A stretch of 64,000 nt of DNA, taken from NCBI RefSeq assembly GCF_001640805.2, contig NC_066856.1, positions 19,349,712-19,413,711 on the forward strand, read 5' to 3'. Below are positions 23,801-33,968 of the stretch, one piece after another; the first letter of the stretch is position 1; each line of letters opens with the position of its first letter. The position numbers were made by a program, and so were the translations under genes. The DNA comes from Lates calcarifer (Eukaryota > Chordata > Actinopteri > Centropomidae). A model generated the notes under the pieces. The model did no database searches and was not told the DNA's origin. It saw nothing but the letters and a program-made list of their open reading frames with translations.

Positions 23801-24478
23801 GCTCATGCACAAACTTAAAATCTAGTTTTCAAGCCAGTATTTAACACAAAGCTGTTCACAAACAAGTCTCCACAAACAAATGACGAACAACTAATATACA
23901 CGACTGGATAGCCATACACAGATTACTAGCACACCCGCAGGAAGCAGCAAGACACAACTGCGATCCCAAACGATCACAAGGTGTTTAACATGCACACTGA
24001 AAAGAAATGTTAAATGACCAGAAACAGACACAAAACTACAATGACACATCGAGAACCAACACGATGTCAAAACAAACAGACTGTGCAAAATGGCGTAAAG
24101 CTACCACATAGACGCAAAACGATACAAAATCACCACAGAGATAAACATCAAATCAAAATAAATAATACGTAAAATGATGCAAAATCACCACAGAGACACA
24201 AAACGATCCCAACGAGATGCTGCGCCGCCACGACAAATACACTTATACACAGTGTAAAACGACAGAAAATGGAATAAAGGCCAAAAAAGAGAAGGCTAAC
24301 GCTAATACTAGCCGCTAGGGCTAACACTCGCCTCTAATGCTAACGCTCGCAGCTAATTAGTTAGCTCGTTAGCCTTACCGTAGCAGGTGTGTTCGGCGTC
24401 CAGCCTCACCGTGATCGACGAAAACAACTCCAAAGCTTGTTTGAGCACCATGACTTCTTCAGTAATTACGTTTCTCAT
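20880..24478 (-). CDS. Unrecognised small protein, minus-strand paralog (incomplete model)
   Basis: I do not recognise this protein. The first coding exon ends at donor 24379 (CTACG|GTAAGGCTAACGAGC) and offers in-frame ATGs at 24478 and 24451; the second gives MVLKQALELF...RLDAEHTC. Later exons are 22239-22161 (CHHLVVDCRESMHSNKFSEA), 21542-21452 (LPSCKDRRSESETMEM) and 20887 onward, ending at TGA 20882-20880. The first and second exons do not join in phase. An exon changing phase from 1 to 2, like 17824-17881 in the plus copy, should lie between 22.25 and 24.37 kb and was not found. Two CCAAT boxes and a CRE precede the gene. Its homology to the plus-strand gene in promoter, start codon context and CHH exon indicates an inverted duplication. 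Confidence 0.45.
21278..21380. repeat. Direct repeat C, copy 1
   Basis: About 100 bp starting GTCCTGTAAAGTTTCCTGTG and containing AAATAAACCCCAAATGATCA recurs at 22737-22840 in the same orientation with few changes, about 1.46 kb away. Confidence 0.85.
21634..21752. repeat. Inverted repeat, 41-bp arms, 37-nt loop
   Basis: Arms 21634-21674 and 21712-21752 (AGAGGAGCTGCTGAAGCTTC against GAAGTTTCAGCAGCTCCTCT) are complementary with one mismatch. It lies in an intron of the minus-strand small gene. Confidence 0.9.
22737..22840. repeat. Direct repeat C, copy 2
   Basis: This is the second copy of the block at 21278-21380, ending AACACAGGAAGCTCTGAA. Both copies lie in introns of the minus-strand small gene, which suggests a local direct duplication or two insertions of one element. 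Confidence 0.85.
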
Positions 24479-24499
24479 AACGCTAACAAACCAAAGCGA

Positions 24500-24790
24500 C
24501 GAACAATCACGTAGAACGTTGACTTTATTCCGTATTTTAACTCGTTTTTCCGACGTTGATTCTCCGCCGCTCCGCTCTGCTCCCCCGTTCAGTTCAAGGA
24601 CAATGACGTCACACGCCATCCAACAGTAGCCAACGTCTGCAGACGAACGCTGATTGGTCAGTTGGTCCCCGTTTCGCCAACTTCGCCTCTGATTGGTCGA
24701 TTCAGCGGAAGTTGAAGTCTGAGGAGCGCTCAAAGAGACGTAATGGATGTATTAAGCTGCAGACTGGACTTGGCACCGTGCACCTGGACA
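24500..24790. promoter_or_regulatory. Head-to-head promoter with CCAAT boxes and CRE
   Basis: The region has ATTGGTC/ATTGGTCG (two inverted CCAAT boxes, about 24652-24660 and 24693-24701) and ATGACGTCAC (CRE, about 24603). The minus-strand small gene starts to its left and the 25.3-kb plus-strand gene to its right. A likely non-coding plus-strand exon ends at CTGCAG|GTAAAC near 24838. Confidence 0.6.
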
Positions 24791-25291
24791 CCTACTGACA
24801 ACAAATACTCTGCTGCGTCACTGGCTTTAATCTGCAGGTAAACACAAAGTAAACACAGTCCTGCAGGACTAACAGGAAACTAGAGGCTCTGCCTTCAAAA
24901 TAAAATGCACAACTCTAAATCACCGCTTAATTAGACTACACAGAGTACGAAACAGGACAAATATAACTCTGTTGCATCCCGACCACAGCATAGGAAGTGG
25001 TGTCTCTGTAGCTGTCAAGGCGTAATGACGCTACTGTAGAATATACACTCACCAGGCATATTTGCTATTGTTTTACAAACCTTAGACCTTTATTTTGAAA
25101 GTCTGAACTAGACGTGTTACTCCAGTCTGTTAGACTTGACCCTGGTGTTGCTAAGGCGTAAGCTCCATAGCAACCGAGTCACCAGAAAGGAAAAGTTTAG
25201 ATATTAGGATTTTATCTTTTTATACCAGAGGATACCTGCTGAAGATGGCGCATCTCTTCCATGAACGGAGGATGGAGACATAAGCATAAAA

Positions 25292-26958
25292 ATGCCAGCA
25301 ACAAAAGTCATCAAGCCAAAACCAGTGGAGGCGACGAAAAGAGCGGTGGAGAAATCCAAACCGGTGAAGGCGAAGGCGGTGAACAGAGGAGAAAGTGAAC
25401 TCGGAGTGCCCACGGTGCGTAAAGGCCGCGCGTCAAGCTGTCCGAGGTGTCCGCAGCGGGACAGGTGTGAGGGGGCCTCAGCCTCCAAACCGAGCTGTGA
25501 GAGGAGAGCCAGGGCTGCCTCCGCTGCTCCCAAACCCACTGCACACTGGGCCAGAACAAACCCGGACTACCGGGGGCCGACCAGCACCCTGAAACACCCC
25601 GCCGTTGTTAACCCAAAATGCCGGGAAACGACCACCTGTCCGGGTCAGCGGGAGCAGCGCAGCGTCAGGGCCGAGACAAAGTATGCAAGTCAGAGGTGAG
25701 ACAGGAGAGGAACCCAGAGGGAGAAAATACATATGCTATAATATATAAATATCATATAAATGTAATAAATAAAACCTCCCTGTCTGGTTCTTCTGCAGGT
25801 AAAAAAATATCAGGTTATTTTGCTGTCAGGCTGCACACACAAGCATCTTTTATCACAACTTAAACCTCTAAATTCTAAGTTTCTATGCCAATATCATGTG
25901 ATTAGTTTTAGTTTTAAAATGGATCAACAGGAGATCAAACTTTCTTAAAGTGCCTCTTGAAATCTTCTGGACACTGACAACAGTAAAAGTAGTGAGTGTG
26001 TGTTTGTGTCCAGTGTTTGGAGGTGAAAACATGTCGGAGGGATCGTGCTGTTAAAGGCAGGTATAGTCCTGCTTCCTGCTGCTGTCTGCGGCCATCTGTT
26101 GCTGTGGATTAATCCCACATGCTTTACCACCCACTGGCGTGACAGACCTGCAGGTGAACTGCTGCAAACCTGTAAACATCCAGGATCAACACACCATTTG
26201 TCACATGGTTTGCTTTCAGGAGCAGCAGTTGTCATTCATTTTATAATTTTATAATCAAAGATCTTCAGAGCAAAATTGTAATAGAGTACTCACAGTCTTA
26301 ACTTAGATCTGGAGGGCGAAGATGTCACAAGGAGCAGAAAATGAATTCCCATAATGACAAAAGTAAGTAGGAGGATCCAGGTTTGATCGTGTCTTTTTCT
26401 GTTTCAGTCACAAAGCTTTCACCGTCATCCCCCCGAACCCCAAGAAGAGACGAGAGATCCAGAGGAGTGAGTTGTCATGTTGTGTGTTGTGTTGTTAGTG
26501 TGGATATTCTGGGTGTTTATGTGTAATTATAGTTTTCCACGCTGGGTTAATTGATGTGTGATTGGTTGAGCAGAGGCGGAGGCCGAGCTCGCTGCGTTAG
26601 AGGAGCTGCGGCTGAGCAGAGCGATGGCTTACGTATCCATCAACCCCAGCAGTGTTGGTGAGACACACACACTCACTCAGAGAGAGGTCTGTAAGGTAAA
26701 CATGTTTACTGTGATGTATTTACTTGTGCTGTGTCAACAGGTGGCTGCATGAGTCTGGAGGAAGTACGTCTGAAGCAGCAGCAGGAAATGATGCAGGCGA
26801 AGAGGAAACAGAAACCGGTCTCACAACTTTGACGTGAATTTTGCAAGAGCTAAATCAATGTTAACACATTTAACTTAGAGATAGTAATGTGTTTTGTGTG
26901 TGCTGTTATTTAGATGAAGCAGCAGGTGATGGAGGAAACACCTGTCCTGACGAGCTGA
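25292..26958 (+). CDS. Unrecognised basic protein with a conserved-looking coiled C-terminal half (222 aa)
   Basis: I cannot name this gene. Exons 25292-25695, 26408-26466, 26574-26657, 26741-26817 and 26914-26958 join in phase and stop at TGA 26956-26958. Residues 1-135 are Lys/Arg/Ala/Pro rich (start MPATKVIKPKPVEATKRAVE) with Cys-Pro motifs CPRCPQRDRC. The C-terminal part contains FTVIPPNPKKRREIQRKAEA, then LAALEELRLSRAMAYVSIN, GGCMSLEEVRLKQQQEMMQ and a Lys/Gln-rich tail, predicted to be helical. Codon use and clean splice sites argue for a real gene; the tail looks like a family signature. The ATG at 25292 is the first in frame. AT-rich sequence with ATTAAA (near 27045) follows. Nuclear localisation is likely from the basic composition (inference). 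Confidence 0.75.
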
Positions 26959-27059
26959 GCGTCACCTCTCCTCTCCTGTCGTCGTCTCTGCTGGCAGCTC
27001 AACGCCTCGCTGTGTCTGCAGCACAGAAATCACAGTGTTAAACTGGATTAAAAGCCCTT

Positions 27060-29090
27060 ATTTTACTAAGAAATCCTAATTAAAACCTGTATTGTACATT
27101 ATTATTGTATTATTATGCTTTCTGTTTTTGTACAGGGTTGTTTTAATTATGTACGTCACATACAAAAACATACAGTTACTAAAGGGTCATTCAGCCAAAT
27201 TCTCATTTTACTAACTCTTATTTTCCATGCAGGTTACACAGCATTAAATTCATTTGGCAGCCACATACTCATCATTAGCAGTTACCTTTTACAATTAGGC
27301 AGTTTACAGTAGAGACAGAGACGAGGTATGAGTGAGAAAATTGACACCACTCAGCACAACAACCAAGATTTTAGATCACATTCAGATCAGTTACACAATT
27401 ATGGGGCAGAGTTTTGTTTCTAGTTGCAACAAGTCTGATTTCATAGCTCTTTAAAGATGGAGTCTTCTCCGACTGTGGGTGTAGCTCTTGAGAATTGTAG
27501 TATAAACGCTGTGTTTCTGATGCAGCGCTTCAAGGATAAATGCAAACAGGATTGTGTGTGGCAGCCACAGACAGCTCTCTCTCTCTTGTACCTTTGTCAA
27601 GGTGTGGCCCATGAACACATCACGCCATTCTTCTCTGTTACATAAGCCATGCACCACAGAGATGATTGGGAGAAATGCAGACTGACGCAAATGGGCTGGA
27701 GACTGTAAATGACTGCATCAGTTCTACACTGTCAGCACGTCTCTACCTGTGTTTGTGTTTGTGTATTAGTCATGTGGAGATTAAAATTCCTTCACACAAG
27801 ATAACCTGTGGTTCACTCCTGCTTTTCAGACGCTTGCTGGAGCTTTAACAAACACAATAATCACACATTAAACACATTTAGAAATTTAGATTTTTAAATT
27901 AGTTAAAAAATGATCTCAGCATCTTTTAAGAGTTAATTTCAAGGCACGCGCTGATTCCAGTTCATTTTGAAATAAGTCTCCAGGGAAAAATCTATTCAAC
28001 ATGTGTAACTGTGATTTTCTCCTCCACCAACAGAGGTCGTGTTCTGCTTCTTTCAGAGGCAGTGAGGGTGCACAGGGTGGGATATTGATGATGACCACAC
28101 AGCATATTGTGTAAACGATGCCTGACTTGTGTTTGCAGAACCTTTGGTTCCCTGTAGGAATCAGCTACCTCAGATTAAATCAGAATATAGATCTTAAAAC
28201 ACCATAACAGTGAGCTGAGGCCACAGCCACACACTGTTGGACTGCTGCAGGAAAATATCCCTCTGGTTTTACATTATGACTCTAATGTTACATTGACAGT
28301 CTCTGCATAACACACACATACACAAATTAAAGGACAGGGAGCTAAATGTCAGCATCGTGCTGCTGTCCCGGGCATGCATAATTAAAATGTCATATTAGGT
28401 GACTGAAACACATGAATGCGCATGCGTCAGAGATATTGCAATATCTGTAGTTGAAGCAGCTGTAATTGTTTCGTGTGGCCATGATTGTAGTCCATTTAGG
28501 GACGCCATTCTGTGACGCTGATGCTGCATTCATGGGTTCACCGTAAGCCCCGACGTTTCAATGTCAAATACTCCAGAGGTGAGCCGATTATATTATGGAT
28601 ATAGTTAAGTTAAAGTGTATTTATTTTATTTGTTTTTGCGTTATAAATCAATTAGAATACATTAATTGTAATGACTTAAGTGTCATTCACAAAAACTTTT
28701 AAGATCGTCACAGAAAAACAAGACACCAGTGTATGAATTTGAATAAAATAAATTACTAAAAATACTGAAATGTAAAAACTGAATTTTTGGTGGCCTACTA
28801 TTTTACTTTTTTATTTGTTATATTATTTTCCCCGTTTTTCTGGTGTGCATTAGTCTCAAACTGCTTTACTCTTTACATTTAAACTGTCTTATCATCAGCT
28901 CGCCGTAAGTAAAACACTTTACATTGCATCAACTTGTATCAAAAGTGCCGTATAAATAAACTTTGAATGCTTGATTAAAATGCATATCAGTACCTTAAAA
29001 AAAATCCACTTTCACTGAGCTTGTTTATAACTTCAAGCGCTTGTTGGTGTCCGCTTTCTGCTGTGACGTCCATATTTCCGACAGCGCCTG
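27060..29090. other. Intergenic spacer upstream of cul1
   Basis: No gene, RNA gene or clear repeat was identified. The sequence becomes CpG-richer near its right end. Two adjacent palindromes (TGCGCATGCGT and AGATATTGCAATATCT) lie at 28417-28446. Confidence 0.5.
28417..28446. promoter_or_regulatory. NRF1-like site next to an ATTGCAAT palindrome
   Basis: TGCGCATGCGT matches the core of the NRF1 consensus. Three bases later AGATATTGCAATATCT is a perfect 16-bp palindrome. The pair lies about 0.7 kb upstream of the presumed cul1 first exon. Confidence 0.45.
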
Positions 29091-29099
29091 AAGGCGGCA

Positions 29100-29273
29100 T
29101 GATTCGGTGGCTGCTGAGCTGATCTTTGTGCGAACGAAGCGGAGCGGTCGCAGTTAGCAACGGGCAGCAAACACACAGAGAAAAGACGCTAAAGACGGCG
29201 GAGGAGACAGCGTTTGGGCCCGAAAATTCACACAGACGGCGATTATACAAGTGACATCGACGGCCTTAAAATG
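29100..29273 (+). other. cul1: cul1 first exon (leader) and CpG promoter
   Basis: A CpG-containing stretch ends in a strong donor, AAAATG|GTAAGAGG, so the leader exon itself ends in an ATG (29271-29273). The intron begins with GCTAGCTGGCTAATGCTAA-type sequence like the other promoters here. The next exon starts at 37546. Joined, the ATG opens a four-codon upstream ORF (MVIW, stop TGA). The transcription start is not defined. Confidence 0.6.
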
Positions 29274-31439
29274 GTAAGAGGACATCTTTAGGGTTGTGAT
29301 CGTAGGCTGGCGGCGCTAAGAGCTAGCTGGCTAATGCTAAACGGTTAGCGAACTGTTTTCCTGACTCATTATTGAGGAGCCCGAGAAGCTAGGCTGCCAT
29401 TTTACACCAGCAACACGGGCAGTTGGTCTCTTCTGCCCGCTCCGATGAGCTCGGCGGATACTGTATTTGTGTTAAATACATTCCACATAGCACTTCGAAA
29501 TAAAAGCCAATAATACATACGATCCAGACAGCGATCGTAGTTTGATTTAAAGCCAGTCCACCCAGCGCCTACTTACAAGCTAACTGGCTAATCGAGCCTG
29601 AGAAGCTAATCATAGCTAGCAGTATTGCGTAGCAGCCTCTGGCTCAGTTCGCAGCCCAGCGTAGAGAAATCCCAACAAAGATTTCAGAAAGATGTGACTG
29701 TATAACCTTCTCGTATTTAGTGAGATGACTTTAAATCTGTAATTTAACCACAGCTCGGGTTTAAACTGAGCTGATCGGCCCTCTGCCGCTTTGGAGTGAG
29801 GGATAGTGATTTGAACCTGACACAGAGCCCCCACACTCCTGGAATACCTGGAGAAGACTTGGAGGGGTAAAATCGTTCATTTCCAGGCCTGGAGATGGGC
29901 TGGAAATGTATTAAAGCGGGTTGCTTTAACATAAGAATTGATTTCTGTTTGCTCTGAATGATCAGGACCTCTCTGAGGGAGGAAAATACTGCTGATGACT
30001 GACTGGCTCTTTTTCCTTTCTCCTTGATTTTTAAAATAGGAAACAAACACAGCTGACATTCCTGGTTGTTAATAATAAGTTATTATTCAATTCTTTTTTA
30101 TTATGGAAGTTTGTAATTGGTTTATACGGATGGGGCAGCCATGGAAAAGTATACTTTCATTAGTTGGCAACGGCAATGTTTTATCTTCTGTTGTTTTAAA
30201 CCAGTTGTTTTTAATACTGCATTTCACTCACATACAGATACAGTTTTTAACAGTTCCATTTAGTTTAGCACAGATTTTTCTCTAAGTTGAAACCATATCA
30301 ATACCAATATCTGAAATCCTCATACTAGTATTGCCTCATCATGATACTGTGCGTTCATACAAGGCTGTGATACTTGTTATGGTATTTGCTCTTCACATTA
30401 TACTTGAAAACTGATGTTCACAGTTGGCATACTTAGCAGTTTGAAATTCACATTTATTACATTTTAGTACAGAAGTTTTGATTGATTAGTCGTCACCTGG
30501 CAGCCATGGAAAAATTGACCTTTTAGTTGACACAGAGCAGGACCATAAACGCTTCATCCTGGGTTTGTATGCATTTGTAGAGTGTCAAAAACGTTTTTTC
30601 TGAAGGTCCAGACTGAGACAGATACACAGTAGTAAATATTGTGTTTGTGTTGTGTGTTTTTCAAGTTCAAAAATCAAGTTTAAATGTGATATTTTTGCTG
30701 CAGCCTTGGTCCATAAAGACGTATATTTATGAAAGAGGTTTAATAAAATGAAGCTGGTCAGAAATGCCCAATGAAGTTTAGAGGATTACATTATGTTCAT
30801 ACTGTCAGTTTCTGTGTGGTCATGCCTCACTATAAGGAGGCTGCAGTGTTTATACTGAGTGATGAGGCTTAAATGTACATGTGTAGACACATCTTATCCT
30901 GTTCAGAGTCAACCTGTTTGATTGGCAGTCTGAGTGTGTGTTTGTTCAGACTAAAGAGTGGGAGTGTGTTGGTATTTAGAGTAATATTTTCTGTCTCCTG
31001 TAGGATAATAACTCTGTATGTTTACTATGGTTAAACAGCTGTGGACTTATCCTTCCTCAGCTACATGGTTGTTCAGAGGCGTCTATAACTTGTTGTATTA
31101 ATGTTGTGGAGCTGTAATGTTACATCCACAGATTCCTTTTTAAGCAGCTTTGAGAGGAATGTTGAATTTCCATATTTGATGTAATGAGAAATATCTATTT
31201 AAGGCAATTTCTCCACTGATGTTTACACTACTTAAAGCACATGCTGCACCTGATACGCTCCTTTCGCAACAGCTCAGTCACACATGCAGAGTTTAGTTGA
31301 CTGATCTTTTCTCTGCTCAGCATCATGCTGGCATGCTCGACTGAAATCAGTCTGCATTTGTGTTTGGCAGCGAAAAAATGACTGGAGCACCTTCTGTGGG
31401 GCGGCTCTATTAGCAAATCAGCGGAGTGTAAACATGCTG

Positions 31440-31740
31440 TTATTAGAGCTGGAACAACAGAAAATGAATCTGATAATTGTTAATCATCTTACCAACTTTA
31501 TAAGCAAAAACACTTAATGCAGCTGAATGGTTTCAGCCTCTAAATGTTTGCAGTTTTTCTAGGCTTTCATAATAATAAACTGAATTTTATTGGGTTTTGT
31601 TCAGTATCGACTTGTGCTCTGACATTTTTATAGTTTAAGCAAGAAAAACCAATAATGAGAGTAATTGTTAGTTGCAGCTCGAGCTGAATCAATTAGTCAA
31701 TCGCCAGAAAATTAACTAAAATAAATTAATCATCTGATTA
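31440..31740. repeat. Diverged interspersed repeat D
   Basis: Words of the type AGAGCTG(G)AACAA...TTAATCAT...GAATCAATTAGTCAAT resemble a very common teleost element built around 'gctgcaactaac..attattttcattatcgattaatc'. Related fragments occur near 32025, 34390-34460, 36170-36230, 45530-45570 and 49505-49570. Confidence 0.5.
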
Positions 31741-33189
31741 TTGAGTAACTGTTTCTGTTTGAAACCAAAGACCGAAACACGATCCAAACGTCCATAATCG
31801 CGACAATGGAAGATGGAACCACAATATCCCCCCGCACCACTATCATCACAGTGTCAGCATGACTTGGTCCAATCGTGATCAAGAGATCACACCTGCAGTA
31901 AAAGGTAGGCTAGTAGGCTACAAAGCAAGACATTTTAAGATGTTAACTTGGACTCTTTTTATAGCGAAACAGCTAATCGATTCATGGAGGAAGATAAGCA
32001 GATTAATTCCAAATGAAAATGATCATTAGTTGCGGCCCCAGCTGTAACTGTCTGCCTGTTGATATTTGGTTCAGAACATGCAGTAAAATTATTTTCCTTC
32101 CTGCAGAAATCACAATTTAAAGTCATGTCAGCCGTGATCACGCCGTCCTCCCTCCTCCTTTACCCCGTCTGACCCGTCCAGGTCTGTCTGCTTAATATGT
32201 ACAAGGTGCTTTGAAGTGACGGCACCGAGGGCAGCGATTGTGAAGTCAAACCAAAGGGCTGCGAGTCTCTGCTTGGCTGCTCTTCTGAATGCTGAGCAGA
32301 GCAACAGAAATCAAAAGCTGCTTACGCTAATGAAATATCCTCCCTCGCTGCCTAAACCCGGCATATGATCGGGTTTGTGTACACGCGCACAAACACATGT
32401 CGTACAAGCGAGTCACTGTTGAAGAGGCGCTTCAGATTCAGCTGAAGCTTTGTTGCTCCTCACGACTCACCACCAGAGTTTGGTGGTGTTGTTCCTGTCT
32501 CCATGAAATCTAAAAATCTAACTAACAGACGTGTCTCTGCCTCTGTGAAGATGGCAGGTTTACATTGTGTTTTAAATGTAGGGTATTAGGTTGTAGCGTC
32601 TGGCCAGGACACACGGTGACCAGGGTAATCTGATTTACCAGGCTGAGCTTTTTTTCCCACGGATACCGCGCTCTACCTCTCTTTCTTCCTCTTTTCTCTC
32701 TCCACCACTCCCTGCATCCTTCCCCTCCAGCAGATCGCGCTCACACACTCGACTCGGGTTCATGAGTTGTGGTTAATACCTGCAGTAAAGACTCATTCAG
32801 TGTGGGCAGAGTAGAAACCAGGTTTGTCTGGCACAGGAGGAGTCCTAACATGAAACCCTGCTGGGATTTTGTTGGCGTCCCCTCGCTGCTCTGGACAGCA
32901 GGGTAAGAGCTTATTTCCACGGACGATTTATTTAAATGTAAAGAAACATATTTGCATCGCACACTTACAACCAGGCAGTTTGTTAGAATAAGATTTGTTT
33001 TGATTTGTATTGTGCTGCCTGAGGTTGACAGCAGGTTTAAGAGAGGATGGGCTCTGGGTTCCCTCCATCCCTCTGTGGAGAGTATTCTTTATGATACTGT
33101 TGATTTATTTTTGTTTGTACCAGTACGTTTTAGTGCTTTAAGGCTGAGTAATCATTCATATTTAGAAAACATTTTTCCTCCTTACAACT

Positions 33190-33420
33190 TAGAGATGCAC
33201 CAATCCAACGTTTTCTTTCCTAATTCAGATTTTTTTTTAACTTCAAACGTGCCAATACTGAATAGAAATCCAATACCAGCGCCCTCTTTTTCCCAGATTG
33301 TAAATCTGTGTATCTCACTGCCTGGAAGTCACTGAAATCATTTTACTGTAAGGTGACACGAGGCCAGGAACTGTATTTGTTTTTAGAGTGTATCCATTTA
33401 ATTAGGTCAGTATTGGATCG
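33190..33420. mobile_element. Diverged hAT-like MITE relic
   Basis: The left edge TTAGAGATGCACCAATCCAA and the right edge AGTATTGGATCGGTGACTAA resemble the terminal inverted repeats of fish elements beginning 'agagatgcaccgatc'. The inside is degenerate with no coding capacity. Confidence 0.5.
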
Positions 33421-33950
33421 GTGACTAACTAATGATTGTTATTGTTGAAAATGCACATTATAATTTCCCAGAGCTCATCATAAACATAAACAGATCCACT
33501 GCTGTATTTGTTGACAGCCTAGTTGTTGTGGTTCAGACACTTATAGATCGTTCTCTGAAACGCACGAGTCGTGACCTTTGAACCCTGCTGCCTTCCTGCC
33601 GCGTGTGAAGGCATCGCATGCCGACCGCGGTGCTGTTGTTGATGATGACCGGCGCTCGGGCTTCTTGTTTCACGACAAACTTTCTAGAGACTGTTGCCAC
33701 TCATCAAGCCGTCCACATCCCATTACCCCCCCCACCCCACCCCCGTCACGTAGCTGAGGAACTGATAACAGGTCAGATACTGGAGGGACACACATCTAAT
33801 ACCTCCTGGTGTGGGAACCTGAAATCTGATCCCAGAGCTGCAGTGAAGGGCACCTTTCTTACCGCGGGTGAATAGAGGCGCAGGAGACAAGAGAGGCCGA
33901 ACACTCCACCTTCTGTAGTCCAACGGCTACTCGGAAGGTATTGTCTGCCC

Positions 33951-33968
33951 CAGTTGCCATGGCAACTG
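33951..33968. promoter_or_regulatory. Perfect X-box-like (RFX) palindrome
   Basis: CAGTTGCCATGGCAACTG is a perfect 18-bp palindrome containing GTTGCC-ATGGCAAC, which fits the RFX X-box (GTNRCC-N-RGYAAC). It is followed by GC-rich sequence and a donor-like CAG|GTAGGT at about 33983. An alternative cul1 leader exon here is possible. Confidence 0.5.

Noticed and set aside
24353..24733. Single 126-codon minus-strand reading frame as a complete protein
   Set aside because: It runs through CCAAT and CRE promoter elements at its start and past a strong splice donor at its end. Only the ATG at 24478 or 24451 onward is likely coding.
32952..33335. Plus-strand 127-codon frame in the cul1 first intron
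   Set aside because: It overlaps a diverged hAT-like relic, has no splice context and resembles no family.
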